Positions 20,850-31,798 of a DNA stretch of 64,000 nucleotides are shown here, piece after piece. The number at the start of each line of letters is the position of its first letter. The stretch's first letter is position 1. Source of the stretch: Cryoendolithus antarcticus (lineage: Eukaryota > Ascomycota > Dothideomycetes > Cladosporiales > Cladosporiaceae); the NCBI GenBank assembly GCA_002077065.1, contig NAJO01000056.1, forward strand, positions 1-64,000. The letters are read 5' to 3'. Below the pieces are notes generated by a model. That model saw nothing but the letters and a program-made list of their open reading frames with translations, was not told where the DNA came from and made no database searches. The translations under genes were made by a program, and so were the position numbers.

Positions 20850-21602
20850 GTTGAAATCTCTGGTGATCTGTCGATTGATTCGAGTGAATGAATTGGAGAC
20901 GTGGATGGGAATTTGGACGTTGTGATATTATGAGCGCGATTTGAGCCCGCATTATGTACATGCAGACACCTAGATGTCGTAACAACATCACCAATCGCGT
21001 GGCGGTGATGCGTGCTTGCGTACTGTCCCGCCTTCGCTCGCGTAGAGCGTAAGGCGTACATGATTCTGCGCTTTGATGGGCGAAGGAGATGCTGGAGAAC
21101 TCCTACCTATCGCCACATATTTTCCGCAGTGTGCCATGGCGGCTCGTATATTGTTGATGTTATCTGCGGAGGCAACGGGGAAACTCATTGTCGTGATGAT
21201 CATATTGATGTGATGCGACCTCGATCTCGGATCTGGACCCCACTCATTCCTGCAGCACTAGCGCGAAGTGAACCGCAATGGCAAACCCTGAGGACATACC
21301 TCTGTTGCTACCACCATCCTTATACAAGCCTTTGGGACCATCTGAGCAGTTCGGGCTCGTCACGGGAATGAAGCAGAATGGGTTCGAAAGGGAAGTCCGG
21401 TCGTTTCCACCACCGTTTGATGTCTGCTTGTAAGGCAATGATTTAGCGGAGTTGCGGACTATGACGGCGACATCAATGTCTTTCAGTGAGCCAGCTGCAT
21501 GAGTATCAATTCGCGAACTTCAGCTTCTTTCCGAACCTTTCCCCTGCACCCTTCTCAAGTTCCGGCGCACCTTGCTTCGTCGTACTCATATTCGCCGCAG
21601 TC
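20850..21602. promoter_or_regulatory. Divergent promoter between SDR and FAD monooxygenase
   Basis: No supported gene; ORFs here are short and unstructured. The region drives genes on both sides. Confidence 0.4.
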
Positions 21603-22951
21603 ATGGGCTCCCTCGAACCCCAACGCAAGATCAAGATTGCCATCACGGGCGGCGGTGTCGCCGGTCTCGCACTCGCAGCCGGTCTTTCCAAGAAGCCTCA
21701 CCTTGATGTTCACGTCTACGAAGGCGTAGCAGCCTACAAAGATGTCGGCGCCGGTTATGGACTGCACCTAAACGCCATCAAAGCCATGGCTCTTATCGGT
21801 CCCGATGTAAAGCAGGTGTACTTCAACAAGGCCCTCAGCCATGGCGATGAGAACGTTGAGATGGTCACAGAAGTCATCCTAGCTCAGGGACCGAACAGTG
21901 GCGAGCTAGTTGCTGAGCTGGGCAGGGCGAAGGGCAGGAAGACTGTAGCGCGGGCTGATCTGCTTGATGGGTTTCTGCAGCTTGTGCCGAAGGACAGAAT
22001 CAGCTTCGATAAGCGGCTGGAGAAGATTGAGGAGACTGAAAGGGCGGAGCATGCGATACATCTCACATTCAAAGATGGAACGGACGCGTGGGTTGACTGC
22101 GTACTGGGTGCGGATGGTATCCACAGTCCCACGAGGAGCTATCTGCTGGGACCAGATCACCCTGCAACTGGACCCAAGAATCACGAGAACTGGCAGGTGT
22201 ACCGCACGATGATCTCAACAGAGGAGGCGAAGAAGCATATCAACGAGAAGTGGACCCGAGTTGTGCCCATCCTAATGGGTCCGCGCGGCCACGTGAACTG
22301 CATTCCATTGAACAAAGGAACAAGACTCAGTGCTGGTGTCGCAGTCCGAGGAACGAAGTATGTGGATGGCAAGGCACCTCCGCTGGACCCGGAGCTGTAC
22401 AGAGACTACAGTGAAGACGCACGCCAGATCGTCGAGATGGTGGCGCGGGATACGAGCGCTTCTTGGACTGCCGCTGACCACGATCATGCACCTTACTACA
22501 ATCGACGAAATGTAGCCATGCTGGGCGACGCAGCACACGCCAGCATGCCATATGCGGGCCAGGGGGCAGCTCAGTTGGTTCAATCTGGGCCAGGGTTTCG
22601 ATAGTAGCTGACCTAATCTCCAGAGCCCTCGAAGACGCCGCAGTGCTAGACCACCTGTTCTCGAAAGTCACCGAAACATCACACATTGCCCCAGCATTAT
22701 CAGCCTACGACACCACGAGACGACCGCGCTCACAGCATGTCGTTGATCTAGCGAGACAGTTCGGCAGGGTGTATGCGTATGCTGAGGATGACATGCACAA
22801 AGATCCGCAGCGAATGAAGCAATTCTTCGCTGGAGCAGCGGCGTTCTCCAATAATGCCGATTTGCAGAGACAGAATGATGATGCTATGGATCTATTTTTG
22901 AGCTCGATTGGGGAGGGTAAGGAGGTTGGGGATGTGATTGAGGCGGTTTGA
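21603..22951 (+). CDS. FAD-dependent monooxygenase, salicylate-hydroxylase type
   Basis: Exons 21603-22573 and 22624-22951 give 432 residues. The 50-nt intron (GTTGGT donor, GCTGACCTAAT branch, CCAG acceptor) joins GQGAAQ to ALEDAAVL, recreating the family block. The N-terminal dinucleotide fold is IAITGGGVAGLALAAGL, the second FAD motif is VLGADGIHSP, and the third is GDAAHASMPYAGQGAAQ. These three define group A flavoprotein hydroxylases that use NAD(P)H and oxygen to hydroxylate aromatic or related substrates, as in salicylate hydroxylase and many secondary-metabolite enzymes. The ATG at 21603 directly precedes the FAD fold. Upstream in-frame sequence to 21486 looks like leader. Confidence 0.92.
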
Positions 22952-23241
22952 GGGGGTGCACTTTTCGGGATGAAATCGAGTCTCCTATAGCACGCAAGGC
23001 TCCTGGGTGATATATGTATTTTCTAACATCAACGATGCATCACCCAATATCGCCTCACTCATTTCGAGACGCTTCAATGGCGGGCAGTGCTTGAGCACGG
23101 ACTGCAAACAAAGTGACGTCGCTGCTCACAAGTTTACGTTCCACACTACTTTGAAGCTCTTTCTTGTAGACCTCCATCTTCCATACATCAACCAATCAAC
23201 CCCAACCTCAAATCAAACTACCCCAAAACAACACCGCAATC

Positions 23242-23910
23242 ATGAACAAGCTCAAGTCAATGCTTGGCAAGGGACACGAGGAGGAGCACAGCAACACTGC
23301 CACCACCGGCTCCTCGTCCGCAGCAGCCCCCACCACCCAATCCCGCCCCGCAGGCTCTGCCTCCGGCGTCAACCCTGACAACGCTGAGGGTGTAGTCCTC
23401 CACACCACTCTGGGCGATATCACTATTGCTCTGTTCAAGGACCAGACCCCGAGGGTGAGTCTAAGCTGCGTTCGTCCCATAGGTATAGGCCAATCGTGCT
23501 GACTTCACTCTCAGACCTGCAAAAACTTCGCCACCCTCGCCGCCACCGGCAAATACGACAACGTCATCTTCCACCGCATAATCAAAGGCTTTATGATCCA
23601 AGGCGGTGACCCAACCGGAACCGGTCGCGGCGGCAGCTCGATCTACGGCTCCAAGTTCGAGGACGAGTTCGTGCCTTCGCTCCGCCACGATTCCAAGGGC
23701 ACACTCTCCATGGCCAATTCTGGCCCGGGCACGAATGGTAGCCAGTTCTTTATTACGCTGGGGCCTACGCCGCATTTGAACGGCAAGCATACTGTCTTTG
23801 GGAAGGTTGTGCAGGGTGAGGATGTGGTTGATAAGTTGGGGAGTGTGAGGGTGGGCGGCGGGGACAAGCCAGTCAGCGAGGTGAAGATCGAGAGCTGTGA
23901 TGTGTTTTAG
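23242..23910 (+). CDS. Cyclophilin-type peptidyl-prolyl isomerase, PPIL1/Cyp1-like
   Basis: Exons 23242-23454 and 23515-23910 encode 202 residues; the 60-nt intron has a GTGAGT donor and CTCAG acceptor and rejoins PR to [10 protein letters not shown]. The catalytic region [19 protein letters not shown], the [16 protein letters not shown] block and KHTVFGKV are intact. The spacing and [11 protein letters not shown] loop place it with spliceosome-associated PPIL1/Cyp1 rather than cyclophilin A. The Trp that binds cyclosporin in cyclophilin A is replaced by His ([10 protein letters not shown]). There is an unusual 50-residue Ser/Thr/Ala/Gly-rich N-terminal extension beginning [11 protein letters not shown], so this is longer than the 160-residue family norm. 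There is no ATG nearer the domain. Confidence 0.92.
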
Positions 23911-24059
23911 ATGCTCTGCGTACTCGACGAAAGTGGGACGACACGAGAAGCCACTACAGCTGATGCTATAGGCGGAAGCTTGACCATGAGGCAATCATGA
24001 TGGCAAAAGTAGATACACAAAAGCCAGAGGTTTAATTCAAAAGTTAAATCACGCAATAA

Positions 24060-25082
24060 CTATCCCGCTCCCACGGCATGTGACCCTCCGCCCTTCCTCA
24101 CAAACACAACAGCCTTATGCCCTCTCTCCTGGCCCACTCCAGTCCCATGCCCCTCACCCCAGCACTTCTGACAGTACACATCGCCCTCGCATCCCAGACA
24201 CCTCACTTGCCCGTCCTCGTTGCAGATACAGCACCAAGAGTCAATGTCTTCGTCCGTGTATTTGGGTGCGCCGGACTTGGGCTTAGGCGTGGGTTTCTTC
24301 GGTTTCGCCACTGGTGCGGACGAAGGTGTGGAGGGCAGGTCGAGTGACAGGCTATTGAACCGAGCTTGGAGCTCGGAGTCTTCGTATGAGGGCGGAGACG
24401 GCGGTTGATCGTCGTTTGCATTGGGAACAGAAGCCTCGCGTGACTTCTGGGAGATCAAAGGCGTTTCGGGGTACTTGGACTCGACTTCCAGCTCCGCGAG
24501 CAGGCGTTGCACGTAGTCGTCTGCTGCGCCATCGTCTTCCCGATCTTCGGCTTCAGGATCATCGGTCTCGCGATCTACTGCAATGTTCGATGGTCCGGTA
24601 TTGATGCCGTCCGTTGGGTGTGGTGTCGATGTTGATTCGTCGTTGGTTGGTAAGGCAAGTGACGCTTCTCGCAATAGCTTTGCCACATCATCCGGATCAT
24701 CTGGATCAAGTGTGGCCTGCTCGTTCGTCTCTAGCTCAGCCAGGAGATCGTCAATCGACTGGTCGTTATCGCCGTGTTGCCAATTCGTGTTCGGGTCCGT
24801 GGCAACATCGTCTCTGGTCTGTGGCGTGAGCCGATCAGCAGCATGGGCCGGATCACTCGCACTGGACGTGTGAAGGAACTCAGCACTTTTCGGCCCTTCT
24901 AGGGGGTACGTGGGAGCCTTGTCGCCGTTACGTAGACCCTTGAGGCGAGCCGCAAGCTTGTCTTCAACTGTCTGTGGGCGGGAGACTGCGACATCGACCG
25001 ATGATCCGGGTGTGGGCTGTAAGTTCACGGTAGACGGCTTGAGGGCATTGAGTCTTGCGAGAAGATCGTCGTCTCGGGGCAT
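24060..25082 (-). CDS. ANCHR/ZFYVE19-like protein with C-terminal zinc finger
   Basis: One exon, 340 residues. The N-terminus DDLLARLNALKPS and the repeated short amphipathic segments (VEDKLAARLKGLR, IDDLLAELE, DVAKLLREA, YVQRLLAELE) resemble the MIT-interacting motifs of the abscission (NoCut) checkpoint regulator. The middle is acidic and disordered. The C-terminus has a cysteine-rich zinc finger, SWCCICNEDGQVRCLGCEGD then YCQKCWGEGH. In animals this protein binds VPS4 and delays ESCRT-III abscission; in fungi it is a conserved, poorly studied relative. It overlaps no neighbour and its 3' end faces the cyclophilin gene. Confidence 0.8.
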   Translation of the reverse strand: MPRDDDLLARLNALKPSTVNLQPTPGSSVDVAVSRPQTVEDKLAARLKGLRNGDKAPTYPLEGPKSAEFLHTSSASDPAHAADRLTPQTRDDVATDPNTNWQHGDNDQSIDDLLAELETNEQATLDPDDPDDVAKLLREASLALPTNDESTSTPHPTDGINTGPSNIAVDRETDDPEAEDREDDGAADDYVQRLLAELEVESKYPETPLISQKSREASVPNANDDQPPSPPSYEDSELQARFNSLSLDLPSTPSSAPVAKPKKPTPKPKSGAPKYTDEDIDSWCCICNEDGQVRCLGCEGDVYCQKCWGEGHGTGVGQERGHKAVVFVRKGGGSHAVGAG

Positions 25083-25275
25083 GATAAGATGAACATAGAA
25101 ACATTGTCATGTCAAGGAAGATGCGTTCGCTAAGGATGAGATGAAGCTTGCCGAAAGTGGCAATGTTGAGACTCCAGATGAGCACGTTGGTGTCAATCAA
25201 GCAGCATGGTCGTGTTTGTGATGGTACATGATAGTCCTACAATGTGCTGATCACGGCAGCTGACCAAGACTAGCC

Positions 25276-25993
25276 CTACCCTCTGTTGAACATCCGCGAG
25301 AAGACCGCACCTCCCACGTTCCTTGCCAGAGAACCCGAGTACAATCCTCTCTCCAGCACGCCACTCGCTTGACTGAATTTGTCACATCTCGAGAATGCCA
25401 ATGTATTGGTGATCGTGAGCACAAGTGCGATCGCTATATTCCTGTTAGCCTGAGTCCTGCAACTCTCCCTTACAGATGACACTACGGGAGTACTCACCAA
25501 CCAACACCAACCAAATCGGATTATTGAACACCTTCACCAACGCCACAATCGCCATCCCAACCCAGAGCGCTGGCTGCGCATACAGCGCCAACCAAAAGAA
25601 CCTCTTGTCCGTTGCATTCACCAGCCTGCCTCCCGGTTCATTGGCCTGGGGAGCGCTCTCGAAAACCCAATGACTGCTGCCCGAAGCCTGATCTGCTTCG
25701 TTCCACCATCGCAAGCCTACGAGCCGCCGGCCGGCGATGTTCTTGAGGTAGTAGAAGTCTGCTGCTAGCAGGAGGATGGTCACGATGAAGACGAGGATGG
25801 AGTTTTCGGTGAACCAAAGGCCGAGGATGTAGGAGAGGAGGGAGCCTGGGGATTGTTGTTAGTGTGAGAGTGAGGCGATAGCAATGCGTCTTAGTATACC
25901 TGCTCTGAAGGCGAGGAAAGTGACTAGAGTGATCGGATGAGCACTCAGTCGCCAGTTGAGTGTTCCGGGGTTTGGGTTGTCGATGTCTGCCAT
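25276..25993 (-). CDS. TVP23: Golgi membrane protein Tvp23 (DUF846)
   Basis: Three exons (25993-25900, 25845-25498, 25433-25276) encode 199 residues, as expected. Introns are 54 and 64 nt; intron 2 has a CTAAC branch site and its acceptor is TATAG, since the CAG eight bases before would create a stop. Four hydrophobic segments are visible: [59 protein letters not shown] and [19 protein letters not shown]. The motif [16 protein letters not shown] is diagnostic. Tvp23 is a late-Golgi/Tlg2-compartment membrane protein acting in vesicle trafficking. It is divergent from valyl-tRNA synthetase across about 410 bases. Confidence 0.93.
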
Positions 25994-26253
25994 GTTGGGA
26001 TGTCGCGTCCGGCTATCGTTGTGTTTGTCGTCTTCGCAGCTTCATTGAGATCTGATGCCAGCTTTAATCACATGCCAAATGTAACTCCCATCCACTCCTA
26101 TCGTCGCTGCCTCACGTGTAACGCGTCCTCCTCGGTAGCTCTTTCTAGGGCGGAAGCTGTTCCGTAGGCGAGCTCCTCCGCGAGCTTATCGATTTTCGAG
26201 TGACTCCAATACAGTCACAGCCACTTTCTTTTGCGCATTGCATGAGATAGTGA
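25994..26253. promoter_or_regulatory. Divergent promoter, TVP23 and valyl-tRNA synthetase
   Basis: Short shared upstream region with no gene. The leader of the synthetase, described separately, follows. Confidence 0.45.
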
Positions 26254-26406
26254 AGTGCAGCGAATGCGCATATAAGACGAGAAAGTCTCATCAAGATCCT
26301 CAGACTGGCTATTGCACGGTCAACAGGCAAGATTCTGTCCCGAGCGCTCCTCACGCGCACTTCTCTTCGCTTTGCATCCTCCCCCGTCAGACGGGCTTTC
26401 TCCAAC
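26254..26406 (+). promoter_or_regulatory. In-frame upstream extension encoding a presequence-like peptide
   Basis: From the stop at 26251-26253 to the ATG at 26407 the synthetase frame is open for 51 codons and has no ATG. The encoded peptide is rich in Arg, Ser, Leu and Ala with one acidic residue (for example LRLAIARSTGKILSRALLTR and then SLRFASSPVRRAFSN), which is the composition of a mitochondrial targeting sequence. In-frame CTG codons at 26305 and 26335 both have A at -3, and the first also has G at +4. This is a likely leader for a mitochondrial isoform made by non-AUG initiation. Confidence 0.6.
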
Positions 26407-29400
26407 ATGGCGTTGAACGCTGCTTCCCACAACCCCACCGGCGAGAAGACTGGTCCGATCTCCGGCCAGCCTCCACCACCCTCCCAGGACACGAAAGACG
26501 CCATCCTCCAATCGGCAAACGGCGACAAGCAGGGCCACAGCGTTCCGGGCCAAGAAGCCGGTACCGACGCCGCCGCAGCAGCTTCAGGTGGCAAGAAGGA
26601 GAAAAGCGAGCGTGAGCTAGCCAAAGACCGCGCCAAAGCAGAGAAGCAGGCTAAGTTTGACGAGAAGCAGGCGAAAAAGAAAGCCCAGCAGGCCTCGACC
26701 CAGGCCAAGCCGGCAAAGGAAGCTAAGGAGAAGAAGAAGCAGGAGAAGCTTCCCGACTACGAGGAGAAGACTCCCAAGGGCGAGAAGAAGATCCTGGGTA
26801 GTCTGGACGATGAGTACCACAAAGCTTACATTCCTTCTGTGGTTGAGAGCGCATGGTACGACTGGTGGGAAAAGGAAGGGTTTCATAAGCCTGAGTTCAA
26901 GACGGATGGCGAGGTGAAGGATGAAGGGTACTATGTCATTACGATTCCGCCGCCTAATGTAACTGGTGCGCTACATATTGGTCATGCTCTTGCTACGTCG
27001 CTCCAAGATACCATGATTCGCTGGAATCGCATGAAGGGAAAGACTGTACTGTATTTGCCAGGGTGCGATCACGCCGGTATCTCCACTCAGAGTGTCGTAG
27101 AAAATATGCTTTATAATCGTCGAAATGGCACAACGAGGCATGATTTGGGGAGGGCAAAGTTTGTGGATCTTACGTGGGAGTGGAAGGAGGAGTATCATAA
27201 GAAGATCAACACCGTGCTGAGAAGGCTCGGTGGATCACTGGACTGGAGCCGGGAAGCTTTCACAATGGACGACAATCTCTCTGCTGCTGTGCGGAAGCTG
27301 TTTGTCCAGCTACATGAGGAGGGATTGATCTACCGATCGAATCGACTAGTGAACTGGTGCACGAAACTTACCACTGCGCTATCAAACCTCGAGGTCGATC
27401 AAAAAGAGCTTGAAGGGTCGACCAAGCTGGACGTGCCGGGTTACGACAAGAAAATCGAGTTCGGCAGCATATGGAACTTCAAGTACCCTGTTGATGGATC
27501 AGATGAGACAATAGAGGTCGCCACGACACGTCCAGAAACAATGCTCGGAGACAGTGGTGTTGCTGTGCATCCTGCAGATGAGCGCTATAAGCATCTGCTC
27601 GGCAAGAAGGTGAGACATCCGTTCGTCGATCGACTACTGCCGATCTTCGGCGACGAGACCGTGGAGAGAGACTTCGGTACGGGCGCTGTCAAGATCACAC
27701 CCGCACATGACTTCAACGATTACAAGAGAGGGAAGCAGCACAACCTGGAGTTCATCAACATACTGAACGATGATGGCACGATGAACTCGAATGCTGGCCC
27801 ATTCGAAGGTCACAAGCGTTTCGATGTGCGGTATACTGTGATCGCCGAGCTCGAGAAGAAGGGTCTCTACGTCGGCAAAGCAGACAACAAGATGTCAATA
27901 CCACTGTGCAGCAAATCGAAGGATGTCATAGAGCCCATACTCAAGCCGCAATGGTGGATGCACATGGAGCCACTCGCCAAACCTGCGATCGAGGCTGTCA
28001 AGAACGGAAGCATCACAATCACCCCACAGTCTTCAGAGAAGACGTACTTCCGATGGATGGAGAGCATAGATGACTGGTGTCTGTCACGGCAACTCTGGTG
28101 GGGCCATCAAATACCCGCCTGGTTCGTGAAGATGGATGATGGACCGGAGTACGACTCAGACGCCGAGTACTGGATCACAGCGAAAGACGACCAAGAGGCA
28201 CGGCAAAAGGCAGAGAAGAAGTACCCTGGCAAGACGTTCACCCTCGAACGCGATCCTGACTGCCTCGATACTTGGTTCTCCTCTGGTCTCTGGCCATTCT
28301 CCACGCTCGGCTGGCCGAACGAGACCCATGACTTCGCTAAGCTCTACCCCACTTCGATGCTAGAGACGGGCTGGGACATCCTCTTCTTCTGGGTCGCACG
28401 CATGATCATGTTCGGCTTGAAGACTACTGGTAAGGTCCCGTTCACAGAGGTCTACTGTCACTCGCTCGTCCGTGACTCGGAAGGACGCAAGATGTCGAAG
28501 TCACTCGGTAACGTCATTGATCCGGTGGACATCATGGAGGGGATCACACTCGAGGCACTGAACGAGAAGCTCAAGGTTGGCAACCTGGCGCCAAAGGAGA
28601 TCGAGCGTGCGACGAAGTGGCAGAAATCTGCATTCGCAGACGGGATTGACGAGTGTGGTGCTGATGCGCTGCGCTTCTCACTTGTCAACTACACAACAGG
28701 AGGCGGTGACATCGCCTTTGACGTCAAAGTCATGCGATCGTGGCGGAACTTCTGCAACAAGATCTACCAAGCGACGAAGTTCGTTCTGGGTAACTTGCCC
28801 GAGGACTTTACTCCGCGGGCGCAGGGAGGCAAGACTGGCAAGGAGTCATTGCCCGAACGCTGGATTCTGCACAAGATGAACGCCGCTACGAAGTCCGTGA
28901 ACGAGGCGCTGGAGAAGCGGGAGTTCTCGCGAGCGACGCAAGCGCTGCATCAGTACTGGCTCTACGAGCTTTGTGACGTGTATATCGAGAACTCGAAATC
29001 GATCATCAAGGACGGGAACGAAGAGGAGAAGCGAAGCGCGATCAATACACTTTACACGTCTCTCGAAACGGCGCTAACGCTGATGCATCCTTTCATGCCG
29101 TTCCTTACTGAAGAGCTCTGGCAGCGCCTCCCCCGCCGACCGGAGGACAAGACGAAGTCGATCGTCATTGCGAAGTTTCCGCAGTACAGCGCTCAGCTTG
29201 ACGACCCAGAGAGCGAGCGGATCTACGATCTCGTGCTGGGATGTTCGAAGGGTATTCGATCGCTGTTGCAAGAGCTGGGCGTGAAAGAGAATGGCGCCGC
29301 TTTCATACTCCCACTCACTGACTCGGCACACGCCACCGCAACAGCTGAGACTGTCTCCATCCGCTCCCTTGCGGGCAAAGCTCTGTCCACCCTCACCGTC

Positions 29401-29697
29401 CTATCTCCCTCCTCCTCGCCACCGAGGAACACTTCCGTCTACCCCGTCGACTCTTCCGTCGCCGTGCTCCTTCAACTCCCTGATGGTCTAGAGGCGAGCA
29501 AGGTCTCGGACAAAGTCAAGGGCAAGCTTGAGAAGAGCGAAGAGGCTGTCGCGAGGCAGGAGAAGGCTATCAAGACTATTGGTGGGGAGGCTGGGAAGGA
29601 AGTTAAGGAACGGGAGGAGGCTAGGTTGAAGGATCTGGAGATGGAGAGGAAGCTGTTTGGGAAGTGTCTGGAGAGGCTGGGGGAGTTGAAGCTGTGA
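26407..29697 (+). CDS. VAS1: Valyl-tRNA synthetase (cytosolic, probably dual-targeted)
   Basis: One intronless exon encodes 1096 residues, close to yeast Vas1. After a 120-residue Lys/Glu/Ala-rich extension come the class Ia features: PPPNVTGALHIGHA containing the HIGH motif (about residues 180-193), the editing domain with TTRPETMLGDSGVAV, the catalytic segment around DPDCLDTWFSSGLWPFSTLGW, and the KMSKS loop in GRKMSKSLGN (about residue 693). The C-terminal coiled coil (SDKVKGKLEKSEEAVARQEKA) is typical of ValRS. It charges tRNA-Val. Only one gene copy is visible, and yeast makes both cytosolic and mitochondrial enzyme from one gene. The in-frame presequence upstream fits the same arrangement. 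Confidence 0.97.
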   Translation: MALNAASHNPTGEKTGPISGQPPPPSQDTKDAILQSANGDKQGHSVPGQEAGTDAAAAASGGKKEKSERELAKDRAKAEKQAKFDEKQAKKKAQQASTQAKPAKEAKEKKKQEKLPDYEEKTPKGEKKILGSLDDEYHKAYIPSVVESAWYDWWEKEGFHKPEFKTDGEVKDEGYYVITIPPPNVTGALHIGHALATSLQDTMIRWNRMKGKTVLYLPGCDHAGISTQSVVENMLYNRRNGTTRHDLGRAKFVDLTWEWKEEYHKKINTVLRRLGGSLDWSREAFTMDDNLSAAVRKLFVQLHEEGLIYRSNRLVNWCTKLTTALSNLEVDQKELEGSTKLDVPGYDKKIEFGSIWNFKYPVDGSDETIEVATTRPETMLGDSGVAVHPADERYKHLLGKKVRHPFVDRLLPIFGDETVERDFGTGAVKITPAHDFNDYKRGKQHNLEFINILNDDGTMNSNAGPFEGHKRFDVRYTVIAELEKKGLYVGKADNKMSIPLCSKSKDVIEPILKPQWWMHMEPLAKPAIEAVKNGSITITPQSSEKTYFRWMESIDDWCLSRQLWWGHQIPAWFVKMDDGPEYDSDAEYWITAKDDQEARQKAEKKYPGKTFTLERDPDCLDTWFSSGLWPFSTLGWPNETHDFAKLYPTSMLETGWDILFFWVARMIMFGLKTTGKVPFTEVYCHSLVRDSEGRKMSKSLGNVIDPVDIMEGITLEALNEKLKVGNLAPKEIERATKWQKSAFADGIDECGADALRFSLVNYTTGGGDIAFDVKVMRSWRNFCNKIYQATKFVLGNLPEDFTPRAQGGKTGKESLPERWILHKMNAATKSVNEALEKREFSRATQALHQYWLYELCDVYIENSKSIIKDGNEEEKRSAINTLYTSLETALTLMHPFMPFLTEELWQRLPRRPEDKTKSIVIAKFPQYSAQLDDPESERIYDLVLGCSKGIRSLLQELGVKENGAAFILPLTDSAHATATAETVSIRSLAGKALSTLTVLSPSSSPPRNTSVYPVDSSVAVLLQLPDGLEASKVSDKVKGKLEKSEEAVARQEKAIKTIGGEAGKEVKEREEARLKDLEMERKLFGKCLERLGELKL

Positions 29698-31798
29698 GCC
29701 AGGCGAGCATCGCTAGAGCGATGATCAGGAGGGACAAGGAGCTGGACCGTGGAGTTTCGGTGGTATGCACGTGACTCACGTGGGGATGAAAAGGAGGAGC
29801 ATGTACTATAGCCTAAGGGTCCAAAGAAATGCAAATGTTTATCACTCAGCCCCGCCCCCTACGAGGGCCGGTCTCCCGCAAGCGACTGACGGATGACACG
29901 ATTATGGAGGCGACGCGGTCGCGGATTGCCTCTTGTCTTGTCGCACAATCATGCAGCTTGCCGCTGTGGAATCTGGCGGCCGAGGAATCGGCAATGCAAT
30001 GCCCGACTTTGCTGGTCCTGCCGGAGCATGTGGACGATTACAACGCCTGCGACATAGCCCAGTGTCGCGCCTGCAAATTCACCGTAAATCATATAACGAT
30101 GTCACAGTACGTAGACTCGGAGTCGTCCTGGTCACGAATTTTGCAGTTCCACTTGGGTACCATGTCAGGTCTACCCTTGGAAGACCTCCGCTGCAATCAG
30201 TCCGACTTTCAATAGGCTTTACTTGACGAACCTATCGACGACTGACACGAAGTCCACGCTATGTCATGCCATCACTTGAGATGGACCGGTGTTGGTGAGA
30301 TGATATATGAACAGAACAACGCTTGCCATCAATCGCCCTGATATTTGCGGACAAATGATGAAGGTCAACATAGTGAGCTTACGAAAGGTCTTAGCAAGCA
30401 ACGTGGAGGATGCTGTCATGCCGCCACTGCGCTCGCACGAACCTGCGACGCCTGAGGTACTGCGGGTCACCGCGTACGCTACCGACTGGGTGCCTGCATA
30501 TCTTGCTGGCCTTGCAGACGATCACGCAGCATTTGCATCCGCAGCGGGTGTCAATGGGTTCATGCGCCGCGACCTTTGCTCGACCTTGACTCCGCTGGTC
30601 GATGGGAGCGCGTTGCTTGGTTGCGCGGAGCTGGCTGCGCTGAGCTGGCTGCGCTGACAGCACGACTCTTGCGCGAGGTCCTGTGACGGCTGGTAACGAC
30701 GCTTGGACGATGACTGGCCATAAGGTGACTGGTAGCCGACTTCACCTCTACCATCTGTGGCGATTCAGCATCTTGTGGCCTAGGGTTCGGCATACCAGTC
30801 TCGCAGCACGTCACCGTCGTGCTCGCCGCTTCACATCCGTACCATCACAGCAATACGGTCGGCCCGAATCTTGAAGGGTAGGGCGTACAGTTGCCTTTCC
30901 AATCCTCGTCACCGAAGGTCCGCATTGACGTCGACTTATTCATGCGAAGCGTTACTCCTTACAACTGCCCAACGGATCCCTGTCGGTCTCTCGGCCGAAG
31001 GGTATTTCTTCCTATGTCTTGTCCTGTTTCAGACTTTGTCGCAGATCTCTGTGTTACGTCGCAGGGCTGACATTGTTGTATCGCCTGTGGATCCTTAGTT
31101 CTCTCACCGGCCGGAGAGATGCTCTGGTATCTCACCACTCTTCACCGCTTTAGTGGCTGGTGCTCTGACAGGTCAGGACGCAGCTCCGGGTGCGATACTT
31201 GTACCCAGACACACTGAGCAAGTTGGCTACAGACCTCCAATGGTTCGGCACCGAGTTCGCCAATCGAAGACGTCCGGGATCATGCTCGTGCCAGCCGCGT
31301 GTGAGAAGCTTGGTCATGTGTCGTGCAGACAGGCACCGGAAGCGCGCATAGGACTGTCGTGGAACCACCGCAAGCACTTCACGTCGCACTCACGATACTT
31401 ACACACAGGCATATGGCCCGCTACTATCGCCTCCATCCACCTCCGGAATCTGCGAGATGATACCAATCGGTTGCCAAGCCATCTACCGGCACGGAGTCGG
31501 CTGGTCATTCGGCACACTCCATGGAAATCATATAGGCTTTGGGCAATCAAACAATGTTGTACTCCGAATCCTGGAGGTGAACTCGCGCTTATGCCGCGGC
31601 CGACGCTGGCCGCTCACTATCGTCGCAAGCGACAGTGCGGCATAAGATGATACTCGAGGGCTGTCAGGAGATCAATCCTCTTCTGATCGTACCAGATCAC
31701 CAAAATCTCACCACGACCACGTCAGATCAAGTGTCGCATGCACGCGTCATTTGTCGAGAGCAGCGGTAGTCGTCAGCAGGGCGACGGAGACGAAGGCG
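29698..31798. other. 2.1-kb region without a supported gene
   Basis: ORFs of 60-165 residues occur on both strands, the longest at 31153-31650 and 29829-30215 (plus), but none has a domain, a convincing splice partner or biased codon use. No transposon ends, long repeats or tRNA could be found by eye. This is the largest gene-poor interval in the window and could hold a noncoding RNA. Confidence 0.45.

Noticed and set aside
23461..23994. 177-residue minus-strand ORF over cyclophilin
   Set aside because: Antisense to a conserved exon and without domain resemblance.
26145..26708. 187-residue minus-strand ORF over the start of valyl-tRNA synthetase
   Set aside because: Antisense shadow of a conserved gene; low-complexity and without domain.
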